Source: Streptomyces sp. TS71-3
GTDB taxonomy: Bacteria; Actinomycetota; Actinomycetes; Streptomycetales; Streptomycetaceae
Assembly (NCBI RefSeq): GCF_018327685.1
Contig: NZ_BNEL01000001.1
Span: 682,001 to 746,000 of the forward strand
Reading direction: 5' to 3'
Length of the DNA stretch: 64,000 bases
Shown: piece by piece, positions 1 to 9,583 of the stretch
How positions within the stretch are numbered: position 1 is the first letter of the stretch
Layout: each line of letters begins with the position of its first letter
Position numbers and translations under genes: made by a program
Notes under the pieces: generated by a model
Told to the model about the DNA's origin: nothing
Seen by the model: only the letters and a program-made list of their open reading frames with translations
The model's database searches: none

Positions 1-312
1 CCCAAGGCGATCGCCTGCGGCGCGGACTCCGTGATGATGGGCTCCCCGCTGGCACGCGCCACGGACGCGCCCGGGCGGGGCCACCACTGGGGCATGGAGG
101 CGGTGCACGAGGAGGTGCCGCGCGGCATGAAGGTCGACCTCGGCACCGTCGGCTCCATCGAGGAGATCCTGACGGGTCCCTCGCACAACCCCGACGGCTC
201 CATGAACTTCTTCGGCGCCCTGCGCCGCGCGATGGCCACGACCGGGTACAGCGAGCTCAAGGAGTTCCAGCGGGTCGAGGTCACGGTGGCGGACTCGCAA
301 CACAAACGGTAA
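1..312 (+). CDS. guaB3: GuaB3-type IMP dehydrogenase-related protein (3' end only)
   Basis: The reading frame is open from the first base and ends at TAA 310-312, so only the last 103 residues are present. The segment begins within a TIM-barrel phosphate-loop context (CGADSVMMGSPLARA), followed by GMEAVHEEVPRG and a C-terminal stretch around FFGALRRAMATTGY. These match the actinobacterial GuaB3 paralogue of IMP dehydrogenase rather than canonical GuaB. The protein would act in the cytoplasm in purine nucleotide metabolism. The canonical catalytic loop lies upstream of the window. guaA lies about 28 kb downstream on the same strand, so the two are not in one operon here. Identification is from family memory and the exact reaction of GuaB3 is left open. 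Confidence 0.85.
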   Translation, partial: PKAIACGADSVMMGSPLARATDAPGRGHHWGMEAVHEEVPRGMKVDLGTVGSIEEILTGPSHNPDGSMNFFGALRRAMATTGYSELKEFQRVEVTVADSQHKR

Positions 313-1005
313 CGCTGCGGTGCGCTGCGCTGCGCTGCGCTTCGCTGTGGCCGGGGTGTGCGGTGCCCACGGCGGCTCTGCGTTGCCCCCGGGATGCCCT
401 TTCCAGACGCTCCGCGCCGGCCCGCGTGGACTGCTCTTGGCGGTTCGGCTGAGGTTGGGTGTGGTTGTTCGCGCAGTTCCCCGCGCCCCTTTGGTGAGGC
501 TGCTCTCGACGGGTCAGTTCAGGCTGGGTGTGGTTGTTCGCGCAGTTCCCCGCGCCCCTTGGACGGCGCTTCGCGCCTCATCAGGGGCCTGGGCTGGTTC
601 GCGAGGTGACTCCGCCGGAACTGCGCGAGCGAGTACCACGGCCGGTGGTCGAACGGCGAACGGGAAGGGGCAGCGCCCCGATGGGGGCGCGGGGAACTGC
701 GCGAGTAGCCACGACGGGCCGGTGGTTGAAGGACTGAGCGCAGGGGGCTGGGCCCCGATGGGGGCGCGGGAACTGCGCGAGTAGCCACCGAGGGCCGGTG
801 GTTGAAGGGTGGACCGCGGGGGGCTGGGTCCTGATAGGGGCGCGGGGAACTGCGCGAGTAGCCACGACGGGCCGGTGGTTGAAGGACTGAGCGCAGGGGG
901 CTGGGCCCCGATGGGGGCGCGGGGAACTGCGCGAGGAGTCGGCACCCGCCGGCGGCAGGACGCAAGGAGGCGGGGCCCAGAGAAGGTGCGGGGAACCGGG
1001 GGCGC
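313..1005. repeat. Intergenic array of family A repeats (tandem 69- and 77-bp units)
   Basis: No gene is supported here. Two copies of family A in minus orientation lie at 469-489 and 538-558, 69 bp apart. Four plus-orientation copies lie at about 683, 760, 836 and 913. The flanking text is also repeated (AACTGCGCGAGTAGCC, then GCCGGTGGTTGAAG, then GGGGGCTGGG), giving a tandem repeat of 76-77 bp from about 681 to 925. The copy at 760 has lost one G. The open frames on both strands are by-products of GC bias over repeated DNA. Confidence 0.8.
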
Positions 1006-2490
1006 TCAGAGGCGTTCCGCCGCCCCCGCCGGCGTCGCCCCGCGAGTGTCCAGCAGAAGCTGCGCCTTCACCGACAGCCCCTGAAGGTCATACGTACGGT
1101 GATGCTGCAGCAGCAACGTGAGATCGGCGGCCGCAACCCCCTCGTAGAGCGCATCGGCCCGCGGCACCGCCCGCCCCCGCACCTCCCAGGCGGGCACGTA
1201 GGGATCGTGGTAGCCGACCCGCGCCCCCAGCTCCATCAGCCGCAGCGCGATCTCCTCCGCAGGTGACCCCTGCCGATCGGCCATATCGGGCTTGTACGTG
1301 ACCCCGAGCAGCAGCACGTGGGCACCGCGTGCCGACTTCCCGTGCTCGTTCAGGAGCGCGGCGCCCCGCTGGACGACGTACTGCGGCATGCGGTGGTTGA
1401 CCTGCTGGGCGAGCTCCACCATGCGCAGCGTCCGCAGTCCCTGCCCCTGCCCCTGCCCCTGCCCCTGCCCCGGGGGACGCACCACGGCGGTGCGGCCCGG
1501 CAGGTGTTGCGGCACGGTGTGGCCGCCCACTCCGGGGCCGGGCCGGAACGCGTGGAACCCGAACGGCTTCGTCTCCGCGCACCGGATCACGTCCCAGATG
1601 TCGACGCCGAGGTCGTGGCAGAGCACGGCCATCTCGTTGACGAGGGCGATGTTGACGTGCCGGTAGTTGGTCTCCAGAAGCTGCACCGTCTCCGCTTCCC
1701 GCGGCCCACGCGCGCGTACCACCTTCTCCGTGAGCCGCCCGTAGAACTTCGCGGCGGACTCGGTGCAGGCCGGCGTGAGGCCGCCGATGACCTTGGGGAT
1801 CGCCCGGTAGCCGGGGGCGCCCTGCCCAGGGTCGGTGCGCACGGGGGAGTAGGCCAGGTGGAAGTCCCGGCCCGCGCGCAGCCCCGAGCCGTCCTCCAGC
1901 AGCGGCCGCAGGAAGTCCTCCGTGGTGCCGGGTGGCACCGGGGACTCCAGGATCACCGTCGTGTGCGGACGCAGCCGGGCCGCCAGGGCGCGGCCGGCCT
2001 CCGCGACCTGGCCGAGGCTCGGACCGCCGTCCGGGCCGGGCGGGGTGGGCACGCAGATCACCGCCGTGCGCACCCGGCCGAGCTGCGCCGGGTCCGGACA
2101 GGGCCGGGCGCCGCCCGAGACAATACGGCGCAGGTCGGCGGGGGTGAGCGTGGCGCACGCGCCCGTGCCGCCGTTGCCGGTCCCGGTCCCGGTGCCGGCA
2201 CCGCACGCGCCCGTGCCCGCGCCGGAGGCGCCCGCGCCACCCGCACCCGCGGCGCTCCCGGCGCCCGGGCTGCCCGCGTCGCCGCCCCCCACGCCGTCGG
2301 CGTACCGGCCCCCGCCGGATTCCTGGCCGGTACGGCTGGGTACCGGAGCGTGCAACGAGCGGGTCGTGGTGCCGGCCACCGGATCGGGCAGGCAGTCGTA
2401 GCCGAGGGTGGGGATACCGGCGGCCACGGCGGCCTGGGCGAGTGGCAGACCGAAGGGGCCGAGACCGATGACGGCGAGATCAGCGGGCAT
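1006..2490 (-). CDS. Nucleotide-sugar (UDP-glucose/GDP-mannose) dehydrogenase family protein lacking the catalytic Cys
   Basis: The protein has 494 residues. Residues 7-18 form an NAD-binding Rossmann motif (VIGLGPFGLPLA). The middle and C-terminal domains of the family follow, including LGVTYKPDMADRQGSPAEEI near the end. Family members normally oxidise a UDP-sugar alcohol to the acid in two steps through a covalent thiohemiacetal on the Cys of GVGGHC. Here that motif reads GVGGHTVP: the codon at 1516-1518 encodes Thr325. The segment after it is replaced by low complexity, including a Gly-Gln run from a CTGCCC repeat. A Gly/Ala/Thr-rich insert also lies near residues 55-115. It is read opposite to guaB3 and glpD, probably alone. 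A divergent, possibly inactive or repurposed paralogue is the best call; substrate unknown. Confidence 0.72.
   Translation of the reverse strand: MPADLAVIGLGPFGLPLAQAAVAAGIPTLGYDCLPDPVAGTTTRSLHAPVPSRTGQESGGGRYADGVGGGDAGSPGAGSAAGAGGAGASGAGTGACGAGTGTGTGNGGTGACATLTPADLRRIVSGGARPCPDPAQLGRVRTAVICVPTPPGPDGGPSLGQVAEAGRALAARLRPHTTVILESPVPPGTTEDFLRPLLEDGSGLRAGRDFHLAYSPVRTDPGQGAPGYRAIPKVIGGLTPACTESAAKFYGRLTEKVVRARGPREAETVQLLETNYRHVNIALVNEMAVLCHDLGVDIWDVIRCAETKPFGFHAFRPGPGVGGHTVPQHLPGRTAVVRPPGQGQGQGQGQGLRTLRMVELAQQVNHRMPQYVVQRGAALLNEHGKSARGAHVLLLGVTYKPDMADRQGSPAEEIALRLMELGARVGYHDPYVPAWEVRGRAVPRADALYEGVAAADLTLLLQHHRTYDLQGLSVKAQLLLDTRGATPAGAAERL
1441..1470. repeat. Hexanucleotide microsatellite CTGCCC x5 inside the dehydrogenase gene
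   Basis: Five perfect copies of CTGCCC encode a Gly-Gln repeat on the minus strand. Because the unit is 6 bp, copy-number change would alter protein length but not the frame. It lies just downstream, in protein order, of the altered active-site motif. Confidence 0.9.
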
Positions 2491-2761
2491 GGGGCGGCGT
2501 CCTTCCCAGTAGCCGGAGCGGGAGGATCACGCAAGTCCTGTGGACAGGGTGGACCAGCGCAATGTCACACTAGGAGTAAATATGACCGTGATGTCGCATT
2601 GACTGCCCGGCAATTGGGGCGTGTTGGCCGCGAGGTTTTCCACAGGCCATGGGCCGGTGGTGGCTGAAGTAGCAGAACGCGGTGAGACTGGGCATGGGGG
2701 ATGTGTGAGTGCGGGCGCGGCCGGCTGCCGTGCCGGCCGTGAGAGGTGACGGGAGGCAGCG

Positions 2762-4468
2762 GTGAGGACAGCGACACTGGGGCCGGCGCGACGCGCCGAA
2801 TCCCTGGCGGCAATGGCCGACCACGAGCTGGACGTACTGGTGGTCGGCGCGGGCGTGGTCGGTGCCGGCACGGCACTCGACGCGGTGACCCGCGGCCTGT
2901 CCACCGGCCTGGTGGAGGCCCGCGACTGGGCGTCGGGTACCTCCAGCCGTTCCAGCAAGTTGATCCATGGCGGCCTGCGGTATCTGGAGATGCTGGACTT
3001 CGCCCTGGTCAGAGAGGCACTCAAGGAGCGCGGCCTGCTCCTGGAGCGGATCGCCCCGCACCTGGTCAAGCCGGTGCCGTTCCTGTACCCGCTCCAGCAC
3101 GCGGGCTGGGAGCGGCTCTACGCGGGCTCGGGCGTCGCGCTGTACGACCTGATGTCCATGGCCCGCGGCCACGGCCGGGGCCTGCCCACGCACCGCCACC
3201 TGACCAGGCGCCACGCGCTGCGGGTCGCCCCCTGCCTCCGCAAGGACGCGCTGGTGGGCGCGCTGCAGTACTACGACGCGCAGATGGACGACGCCCGCTA
3301 CGTCGCCACCCTCGTCCGCACCGCGGCGGCGTACGGCGCGCAGGTCGCCAACCGCGCGCGGGTGACGAGCTTCCTGCGCGAGGGCGAGCGGGTCGTCGGC
3401 GTCCGCGTGCGCGACCTGGAGGCCGACGGCGAGTACGAGATCCGCGCCAAGCAGCTGGTGAACGCCACGGGCGTGTGGACCGACGACACCCAGGCCCTGG
3501 TCGGCGAGCGCGGCAAGTTCCATGTCCGGGCCTCCAAGGGCATCCACCTCGTCGTGCCGAAGGACCGGATCAATTCGAGCACCGGCCTGATCCTGCGCAC
3601 GGAGAAGAGCGTCCTGTTCGTCATTCCCTGGGGCCGGCACTGGATCGTCGGCACCACCGACACCGACTGGAACCTCGACAAGGCCCACCCGGCCGCCTCC
3701 AGCGCCGACATCGACTACGTCCTGGACCACGTGAACTCCGTCCTGGCCGTCCCCCTCACCAGGGACGACGTCCAGGGCGTCTACGCCGGCCTGCGGCCCC
3801 TGCTGGCCGGGGAGTCGGACGCCACCAGCCAGCTGTCCCGCGAGCACACCGTGATGCACGCGGCCCCCGGCCTCGTGGTGGTCGCCGGCGGCAAGTACAC
3901 GACGTACCGGGTGATGGCCAAGGACGCCGTCGACGAGGCCGTGCACGGCCTGGACCAGCGCGTCGCCGACTGCGTCACGGAGGACATCCCCCTGGTGGGC
4001 GCCGAGGGCTACAGGGCGCTGTGGAACGCCCGCGCCCGCATCGCCGCCGACAACGGCCTGCACGTCGTCCGCGTGGAGCACCTGCTGAACAGGTACGGGT
4101 CGCTCAGCCAGGAAGTGCTCGACCTGATCGCCGAGGACCCCACCCTCGCCGCTCCCCTCCAGGGCGCCGACGACTACCTCCGCGCCGAGATCGTCTACGC
4201 CGCCTCCCACGAGGGCGCCCGCCACCTCGACGACGCCCTCACCCGCCGCACCCGCATCTCCTTCGAGACCTTCGACCGCGGCACCCGCTGCGCCCGCGAG
4301 GCCGCGCAGCTGATGGCCCCGGTCCTCGGCTGGGACGCCGACCGCGTCGACCGAGAGGTGGAGCACTACGAGAAGCGCGTCCAGGCGGAACGCGAGTCCC
4401 AACTCCAGCCGGACGACCTGACGGCCGACGCGGCCCGCCTGGGCGCCCCGGACATCGTGGCGGGCTGA
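2762..4468 (+). CDS. glpD: Glycerol-3-phosphate dehydrogenase (FAD-dependent, aerobic)
   Basis: The protein has 568 residues, the usual length for GlpD. The FAD dinucleotide-binding motif VVGAGVVGAGTA is at residues 27-38. The strongly conserved SGTSSRSSKLIHGGLRYLE block follows at about 57-75, with VATGVWTD-like and GIHLVVPKDR segments further on and the C-terminal GlpD domain after about residue 420. It oxidises sn-glycerol 3-phosphate to dihydroxyacetone phosphate at the membrane and passes electrons to quinone. I chose the GTG at 2762 because GGGAGG at 2751-2756 stands 5 nt before it; ATG at 2813 (MADHEL) is an internal alternative. The 271-bp upstream region contains TTGACT at 2599-2604 but no convincing -10 at the right distance. 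No glpF or glpK lies beside it, so it is a detached glpD copy. Confidence 0.92.
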   Translation: MRTATLGPARRAESLAAMADHELDVLVVGAGVVGAGTALDAVTRGLSTGLVEARDWASGTSSRSSKLIHGGLRYLEMLDFALVREALKERGLLLERIAPHLVKPVPFLYPLQHAGWERLYAGSGVALYDLMSMARGHGRGLPTHRHLTRRHALRVAPCLRKDALVGALQYYDAQMDDARYVATLVRTAAAYGAQVANRARVTSFLREGERVVGVRVRDLEADGEYEIRAKQLVNATGVWTDDTQALVGERGKFHVRASKGIHLVVPKDRINSSTGLILRTEKSVLFVIPWGRHWIVGTTDTDWNLDKAHPAASSADIDYVLDHVNSVLAVPLTRDDVQGVYAGLRPLLAGESDATSQLSREHTVMHAAPGLVVVAGGKYTTYRVMAKDAVDEAVHGLDQRVADCVTEDIPLVGAEGYRALWNARARIAADNGLHVVRVEHLLNRYGSLSQEVLDLIAEDPTLAAPLQGADDYLRAEIVYAASHEGARHLDDALTRRTRISFETFDRGTRCAREAAQLMAPVLGWDADRVDREVEHYEKRVQAERESQLQPDDLTADAARLGAPDIVAG

Positions 4469-5130
4469 TCCCCCCCCCCGGGCCCGGCTCCCGATCCCTC
4501 CCTCGGCGGGTCCGGTGGCCCGGACACTCCAGGAACCAGCCCCTTCACCCCGGTGACGACGTGACACCTCTCGCGGTGGCCACTCGCGCAGTTCCCCGCG
4601 CCCCTGCGTCGGCGCTTCGCGCCATCGGGGGGCCGCTCTCGGGGGCACGGCTGAGGCCCGTCGCGGTTGCTCGCGCAGTTCCCCGCGCCCCTGATCGGCA
4701 CCCCCTTACACCAGGCCCCGGCCCCCGGGCCTTGCGCCCCGACAGGGGCACAGGACCGGTGCCCAGCGCCCCGAAAGGGGCGCGGGGAACTGCGCGAGAA
4801 GTCCCGCCGGCGGTCGGTCGGCGGTGAGCCTTGAGGGGCTGGTTCGTCCCCGCGGGGGCCGTCGGGAGGGGCAACCGTCCGGCTCACCCGGGCCGGGCTG
4901 GGGGCGCGGGGAACTGCGCGAACAACCCCCGCCGGCGGTCGGTCGGCGGTGAGCTCTGAGGGGCTGGTTCGTCCCCGCGGGGGCAGCGAGTGGGAGTAAC
5001 CCTCCGGCCCACCTGGCCCCCGACAGGGGCGCGGGGAACTGCGCAAACACCCCCCGCCGGCGGGAAGCCGGACGCGAGACGCCCACGCAGCGCACCGCAG
5101 ACGCGGACGCCGGCCCCGGCACGGGGAACC
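4469..5130. repeat. Intergenic array of family A repeats (tandem ~125-bp unit)
   Basis: No gene is supported. Minus-orientation family A copies are at 4584-4604 and 4671-4691. Plus-orientation copies are at 4777, 4901 and 5026, spaced 124 and 125 bp, with the intervening text (CGCCGGCGGTCGGTCGGCGG, then GGGGCTGGTTCGTCCCCGCG) also repeated. This is a 2.5-copy tandem repeat between the convergent glpD and serine hydrolase genes, where it may also act as a terminator. Confidence 0.8.
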
Positions 5131-6177
5131 TCACCGCTTGCAGAACTCCGAGGAAAGAACGGCCAGCTCCGCCCGAGCCGAGGGCACCGCATCGGTGTCC
5201 ACCCGATACGTCACCACCCGCCCCCCGCCAGCGGTCCCGGCACTCCGCACGTAGCTCCCCAGAATGCGACCGTTGTGCCCCCACACGGTCGCCCCGCAGG
5301 GCAGCCGCTGCGGGTACAGCCCCAGCCCGTACACCCCGCCCGTGTCCCGCGTGTCCATCATCTGGTCCACCGCCGCGCGGGGCAGCAGCCGCCCGCCCAG
5401 CAGCGCGCCGAAGAAGCGGTCCAGGTCGTCCAGGGTGGAGACCAGCTCGCCGGCCGCCCCCGCGACCCGCGGATCCAGCTCGGTGACGTCCCGGCCGCCG
5501 GCGGTGTACGCGCGCCCGTGCGGCTCGGGCAGGTCCCGCCGCGCGCCCGGGAAGGACGTACCCGTGAGGTGCAGCGGCTTGATGATCCGCCGCCGTGCCT
5601 CGGCCGCGTAGGACTCCCCGGTGACCTGCTCGACGACCATGCCGAGCAGCACGTAGTCGGTGTTGGAGTACGCGAAGGAGTTGCTGCGCACCGAGGTCGG
5701 GGGCGGATGGGAGAGTGCGAGGCGGACCGCGGCGCGCGCCGAGACGGGAACGGTGCCGCCGGTGTCCGCGGTGAAGTCGGGCAGCCCGCTGGTGTGGTCG
5801 AGCAGCTCGCCCAGGGTGAGCCGGCGCCCGTCGTAGCCCTGGCCGCGCACCAGGCCCGGCAGGTGCTGTTCCACGGTGTCGGAGAGCCTGAGGCGGCGCT
5901 CCACGGCGAGTTGCAGCACGACCGTGGCGATGAACGTCTTCGTGATGCTGCCGGCCCGGAAGCGGTCGGCGCGCCGGATGCCCGGCCCGCTGGTGGCGAA
6001 CTGCGTACCCACTCTGTCACGGGCCAGCAGCGCGGCGGCCTTGGTCTTGCCGATCCCGGCGAGCCGGGGAAGAGTGGCGCCCGGGGCAGGGGATCCGGGG
6101 GCGTTCACGCTGCCGGGGAGCAGCCCGAGCAGGACCACGGCCAGCGAAAGAGCCGGGAGTGTCCGGGATGCGGGCAT
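5131..6177 (-). CDS. Secreted serine hydrolase, beta-lactamase class C / D-Ala-D-Ala carboxypeptidase family
   Basis: The protein has 348 residues. Residues 4-25 are a hydrophobic signal segment following MPASR, so export is likely. The three active-site motifs of the serine beta-lactamase/DD-peptidase fold are present: SITK at 77-80 with nucleophile Ser77, YSN at 170-172, and HNG at 301-303 in place of KTG. HNG is common in class C-like esterases and carboxypeptidases of the DD-peptidase R61 type. The start at 6177 is favoured over upstream in-frame codons because GGAGGA precedes it by about 5 nt and the signal peptide begins there. It probably trims peptidoglycan stem peptides or cleaves an ester outside the cell; the substrate cannot be read from sequence. 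It is divergent from the first kinase of the array with about 137 bp between starts. Confidence 0.85.
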   Translation of the reverse strand: MPASRTLPALSLAVVLLGLLPGSVNAPGSPAPGATLPRLAGIGKTKAAALLARDRVGTQFATSGPGIRRADRFRAGSITKTFIATVVLQLAVERRLRLSDTVEQHLPGLVRGQGYDGRRLTLGELLDHTSGLPDFTADTGGTVPVSARAAVRLALSHPPPTSVRSNSFAYSNTDYVLLGMVVEQVTGESYAAEARRRIIKPLHLTGTSFPGARRDLPEPHGRAYTAGGRDVTELDPRVAGAAGELVSTLDDLDRFFGALLGGRLLPRAAVDQMMDTRDTGGVYGLGLYPQRLPCGATVWGHNGRILGSYVRSAGTAGGGRVVTYRVDTDAVPSARAELAVLSSEFCKR

Positions 6178-6314
6178 GGGGTCCTCCGTCGTCGTTCCCC
6201 GCCCCGGCCATCTTCGGCGACGGAGCCCGACAGCGGGTGGAGACCCTGCGAAGGTTCCGGCCACGACGTGGGGGACAATGGAGGCTCTGTCGGGGCGGGT
6301 TGCAGAGGGGTCAC

Positions 6315-9002
6315 ATGTCGGAGGCGGATCAGGCGGGGGAGACCCGCCAGGGCACCGGGGAACGTCTCCTGGCCGGGCGGTACCGGCTGGGGAGGGTGCT
6401 CGGCCGCGGCGGCATGGGCACGGTCTGGCGCGCGGAGGACGAGACGCTGGGCCGCACGGTCGCGGTCAAGGAACTCCGCTTCCCCTCCAGCGACGAGGAC
6501 GAGAAGCGACGCCTCGTCACCCGCACCCTCCGCGAGGCGAAGGCCATCGCGCGGATCCGCAACAACAGCGCCGTGACGGTCTACGACGTCGTCGACGAGG
6601 ACGACCGCCCGTGGATCGTGATGGAACTGGTCGAGGGCAGGTCGCTCGCCGAAGTAATCCGCGAGGACGGGGTCCTGACGCCGAAGCGGGCGGCCGAGGT
6701 GGGCCTCGCCGTCCTCGACGTGCTGCGCTCCGCCCACGGAGCGGGAATCCTGCACCGTGACGTGAAGCCCTCCAACGTCCTCATCGCCGAGGACGGCCGC
6801 GTCGTCCTCACCGACTTCGGCATCGCCCAGGTGGAGGGCGACCCCTCCATCACGTCGACGGGCATGCTCGTCGGCGCCCCCTCCTACATCTCCCCGGAAC
6901 GCGCCCGCGGCCACCGCCCCGGCCCCGCGGCCGACCTCTGGTCCCTCGGCGCGCTGCTCTACGCGTGCGTGGAGGGCGTCCCGCCGTACGACAAGGGCTC
7001 CGCCATCGCGACCCTGACCGCGGTGATGACCGAGCCCGTGGAGCATCCGCGGAACGCCGGCCCGCTGGAGCCGGCCATCTACGGCCTGCTCGTCAAGGAC
7101 GTCGAACAGCGCCTCGACGAGACCGGGGCGCGGACGATGCTCCAGGAGGTCGCCCACGCCCCCCAGCCGACGGCTCCAGCCCCGGCCTCCGACAGGGCGA
7201 CGACCTCTCTGCGCGTGTCCGACGAGGCGCGGCGCGACGGCGTGCAGGGCGACGGGAGCGACGCCCCCGCGGCCGGCGGCCCGGCCACCGACCCGGCCGC
7301 CGGGGCCGCGTCCGGCCCTTCCGGCACGGTCGGCATCCCTTCCGGCACGGCCGGCACCCCTTCCGGTGCGCGGACCCCGAGCGAGTCCGGCAAGCCCGCC
7401 GGCGCCGCGCAGGAGCGCCGCCTGCGCAGTGCGCTGCGCTCGGTGCGCAAGGCCGCCGCGGCGGCGTCCGGGGCCGCGGCCACCGCGGTCCAGGGAAGGT
7501 CGGCGGCCCGCCCTGCGGAATCCGGCACGGCGACGGGCTCGGGCGCTGCGGCCTCCGGGAGCACCGCGGGCTCGGATGCCCGGGCGGAGGACGCCGAGGG
7601 CTCCGGCACGGCCGAGCCCCGTACGTCCGAGGCGGCCGGCACGGCCCCCGGAGACACCACGCCGCCCGCGGCGAAGGGCGCCCCGGTGACCAGCACCGCG
7701 TCCGACCCCGCGCAGGACTCCGACTCTGACGCGGCCTCCGGTTCCGGACCGGCGGGAACCGACGCAGCCGCGCACCGATCCACGTCCGGCGCCCCGGACG
7801 ACCCGCCCAGCGACCCGCTGCGCAAGCGGCCCCGTGCGGGCGGCACCGGCGACCCCAGGGTGCCCCGCGCCGAACGGAGCACCGCCCCCGACGCGGACGG
7901 CCCGTCCACCGAGCGTTCCGGTTCCGACGCGTCCGGCACCGCACCCGCCGGCGACGAGAGCCCGTCCGGCACCGCACCCGCCGGCGACGAGAGCCCCTCC
8001 GGCACCGGCACCGAGAGCCCCGCCGCGACCGCGGTCTTCGGATCGGTGGCCCACGGCTCCGCCGCGGCGGCTTCCAGCGGCACGGGCGACTCCAAGGGGC
8101 CGGGCGCGGCCACCGACCTGCCCGGAAAGGGCCTGGCCGACACCACCCGCGCGGCGCCCCTCGGCGCCTTCGGCCCCGCCGGACCGCCCAGGACGCCGCC
8201 CTCCCGGCCCGGGACCGCCACGCGCCGCACGGGCTCCGGGCCGTGGAACCTCCCGCACCGCACCCTGCTGATCGTCGCCGTCGTCGTCGCGCTGGCCGTG
8301 CTCGGCACGATCCTGGCGCTCACCCTGCCCGGCGACGACACCACGCCCGAGGGGAAGGGCGGCGGCACGGCCGCCACCGGAGGAGGCGGCACGTCCGGCG
8401 GCAAGCAGGACAACGGCACGGGCGGCGGCCAGGACGACGGCAAGGACACCGGCAAGGACGACCACGGATCCCACGGATCCGACGACAAGGGTTCCGGCGG
8501 CGGTACGGGCGACGCGGGCAAGCCGAGCGGCGGCCCCACCAGCGGGACCGGGACGGGCACCGGCGAGGGCGCCGCCGTCGGCACGTACCGCGACCCGCAG
8601 GGCTTCTCCCTCGGCCTGCCCAAGGGCTGGAAGCGCACCGGCACGGACGCCGCCGGCGTGCGCTTCACCGGCCCCCACAACCAGGCCCTGCTCCTCGCGT
8701 CGACGAACTCGCCCAAGGCCAACCCCGTGCTCGACTGGCACCAGCAGGAGCACTACATGGGGCTGTCGCAGTACCACCGCATCCGGATCGACGGCCTCGA
8801 ATACCGCGGCTGGCCCGCGGCGGACTGGGAGTTCACGTTCGAGTCCTCCGGCGTCAAGAGGCACCGGATCGACCGCGGCTTCGTCACCAGCCCCAAGCAC
8901 GGCTACGGGATGATGTACACGGCGAACGACAGCGAGTGGACGAGCGACCTGAGCCGCGCCACCTGGAACACCTTCACCAGCACCTTCACCCCCGCCAAGT
9001 GA
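6315..9002 (+). CDS. Membrane Ser/Thr protein kinase 1 with long linker and extracytoplasmic domain
   Basis: The protein has 895 residues. The cytoplasmic kinase domain occupies about 20-285: glycine loop GRGGMGTVW at 30-38, VAVKEL with Lys52, HRDVKPSN with Asp149, DFG at 167-169 and SPE at 193-195, so it should be active. A roughly 360-residue Ala/Gly/Ser/Pro/Thr-rich linker follows, including a 33-bp DNA tandem repeat at 7932-7997. A single transmembrane helix lies near 647-671. After a Gly-rich stretch, residues 755-895 form a folded extracytoplasmic domain starting YRDPQGFSLGLPKGWKR; there are no PASTA repeats. The start is ATG 6315 with AGAGGGG just upstream. It is the first of five kinases on one strand, separated by 200-580 bp, so transcription need not be shared. 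Confidence 0.9.
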   Translation: MSEADQAGETRQGTGERLLAGRYRLGRVLGRGGMGTVWRAEDETLGRTVAVKELRFPSSDEDEKRRLVTRTLREAKAIARIRNNSAVTVYDVVDEDDRPWIVMELVEGRSLAEVIREDGVLTPKRAAEVGLAVLDVLRSAHGAGILHRDVKPSNVLIAEDGRVVLTDFGIAQVEGDPSITSTGMLVGAPSYISPERARGHRPGPAADLWSLGALLYACVEGVPPYDKGSAIATLTAVMTEPVEHPRNAGPLEPAIYGLLVKDVEQRLDETGARTMLQEVAHAPQPTAPAPASDRATTSLRVSDEARRDGVQGDGSDAPAAGGPATDPAAGAASGPSGTVGIPSGTAGTPSGARTPSESGKPAGAAQERRLRSALRSVRKAAAAASGAAATAVQGRSAARPAESGTATGSGAAASGSTAGSDARAEDAEGSGTAEPRTSEAAGTAPGDTTPPAAKGAPVTSTASDPAQDSDSDAASGSGPAGTDAAAHRSTSGAPDDPPSDPLRKRPRAGGTGDPRVPRAERSTAPDADGPSTERSGSDASGTAPAGDESPSGTAPAGDESPSGTGTESPAATAVFGSVAHGSAAAASSGTGDSKGPGAATDLPGKGLADTTRAAPLGAFGPAGPPRTPPSRPGTATRRTGSGPWNLPHRTLLIVAVVVALAVLGTILALTLPGDDTTPEGKGGGTAATGGGGTSGGKQDNGTGGGQDDGKDTGKDDHGSHGSDDKGSGGGTGDAGKPSGGPTSGTGTGTGEGAAVGTYRDPQGFSLGLPKGWKRTGTDAAGVRFTGPHNQALLLASTNSPKANPVLDWHQQEHYMGLSQYHRIRIDGLEYRGWPAADWEFTFESSGVKRHRIDRGFVTSPKHGYGMMYTANDSEWTSDLSRATWNTFTSTFTPAK

Positions 9003-9044
9003 GGCCGGCGACGTGCACCCCCGCCAGGTGAGGCCGACGACGCG
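8987..9044. repeat. 29-bp tandem duplication across the stop codon of kinase 1
   Basis: CACCCCCGCCAAGTGAGGCC at 8987 recurs as CACCCCCGCCAGGTGAGGCC at 9016, with matching text after each, so the coding end and its stop codon have been copied once in tandem. The second copy is downstream of the stop and is not translated. Confidence 0.75.
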
Positions 9045-9583
9045 ACACCGGCTCCGAGGCGGCGCGCCGTCCTGCCCGAGGCGACGCCGGCTCCGAGCCG
9101 AGCGACGCTGAACCCGCGCGAATCGACGCCGTTCAGGGGCGAAGTGGCGGCGGTCCCGAGCGGAGTGGCGCCGCTCCCGAGGAAAGCGGCCGTGGCCGCA
9201 CGCGATGTGACCCCGGTCCCGACCGAAGTGACACCGGTCCCGCGCAATGTGACGTTCCGGGGGCGCGCCACCCGGGTCGGGGGTTCCGCCTCGTCCGACC
9301 GCGGGTACATGCCCCGCGGACGCCGGGCCGGCCGCCTCTCAGGTGGTGGGATGTGCCCGTGGGACATAGGGGACGGAAGCGGATCAGGGGGTCAAGTGCT
9401 CCCCGGATGTGGGGAGTCAGGCGGGTGAGCGGCACGAATGGCCCGAAGAGTTATCCACATCCCCTCGATACGGCCGGACTTCGGCACGTATCGTGAGTGT
9501 GTGTGGACCGTGCGCAGTCGCATGACAACGCGCCGGGCACACGCGGCGAGCTGATGCGACACCGATCGGAAGGGGGCGGCGCC
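9003..9583. other. Intergenic region between kinases 1 and 2
   Basis: No gene is supported. The first half is degenerate GTGAC/GGTCCCGA repeated text with no clear role. Near the right end an inverted repeat CGATACG at 9466-9472 pairs with CGTATCG at 9487-9493 across 14 nt. It lies about 90 bp before the start of the pseudokinase gene, where an operator or promoter structure would be expected. TTATCC at 9451 is preceded and followed by AT-richer sequence. No -35/-10 pair was convincing. Confidence 0.45.

Noticed and set aside
1006..2206. Frameshift as the reason for the missing catalytic Cys in the nucleotide-sugar dehydrogenase
   Set aside because: The other two frames over this segment do not restore the GGHC motif, and the family sequence continues in the same frame on both sides.
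2599..2626. TTGACT upstream of glpD as a promoter
   Set aside because: No acceptable -10 follows at 16-19 nt.
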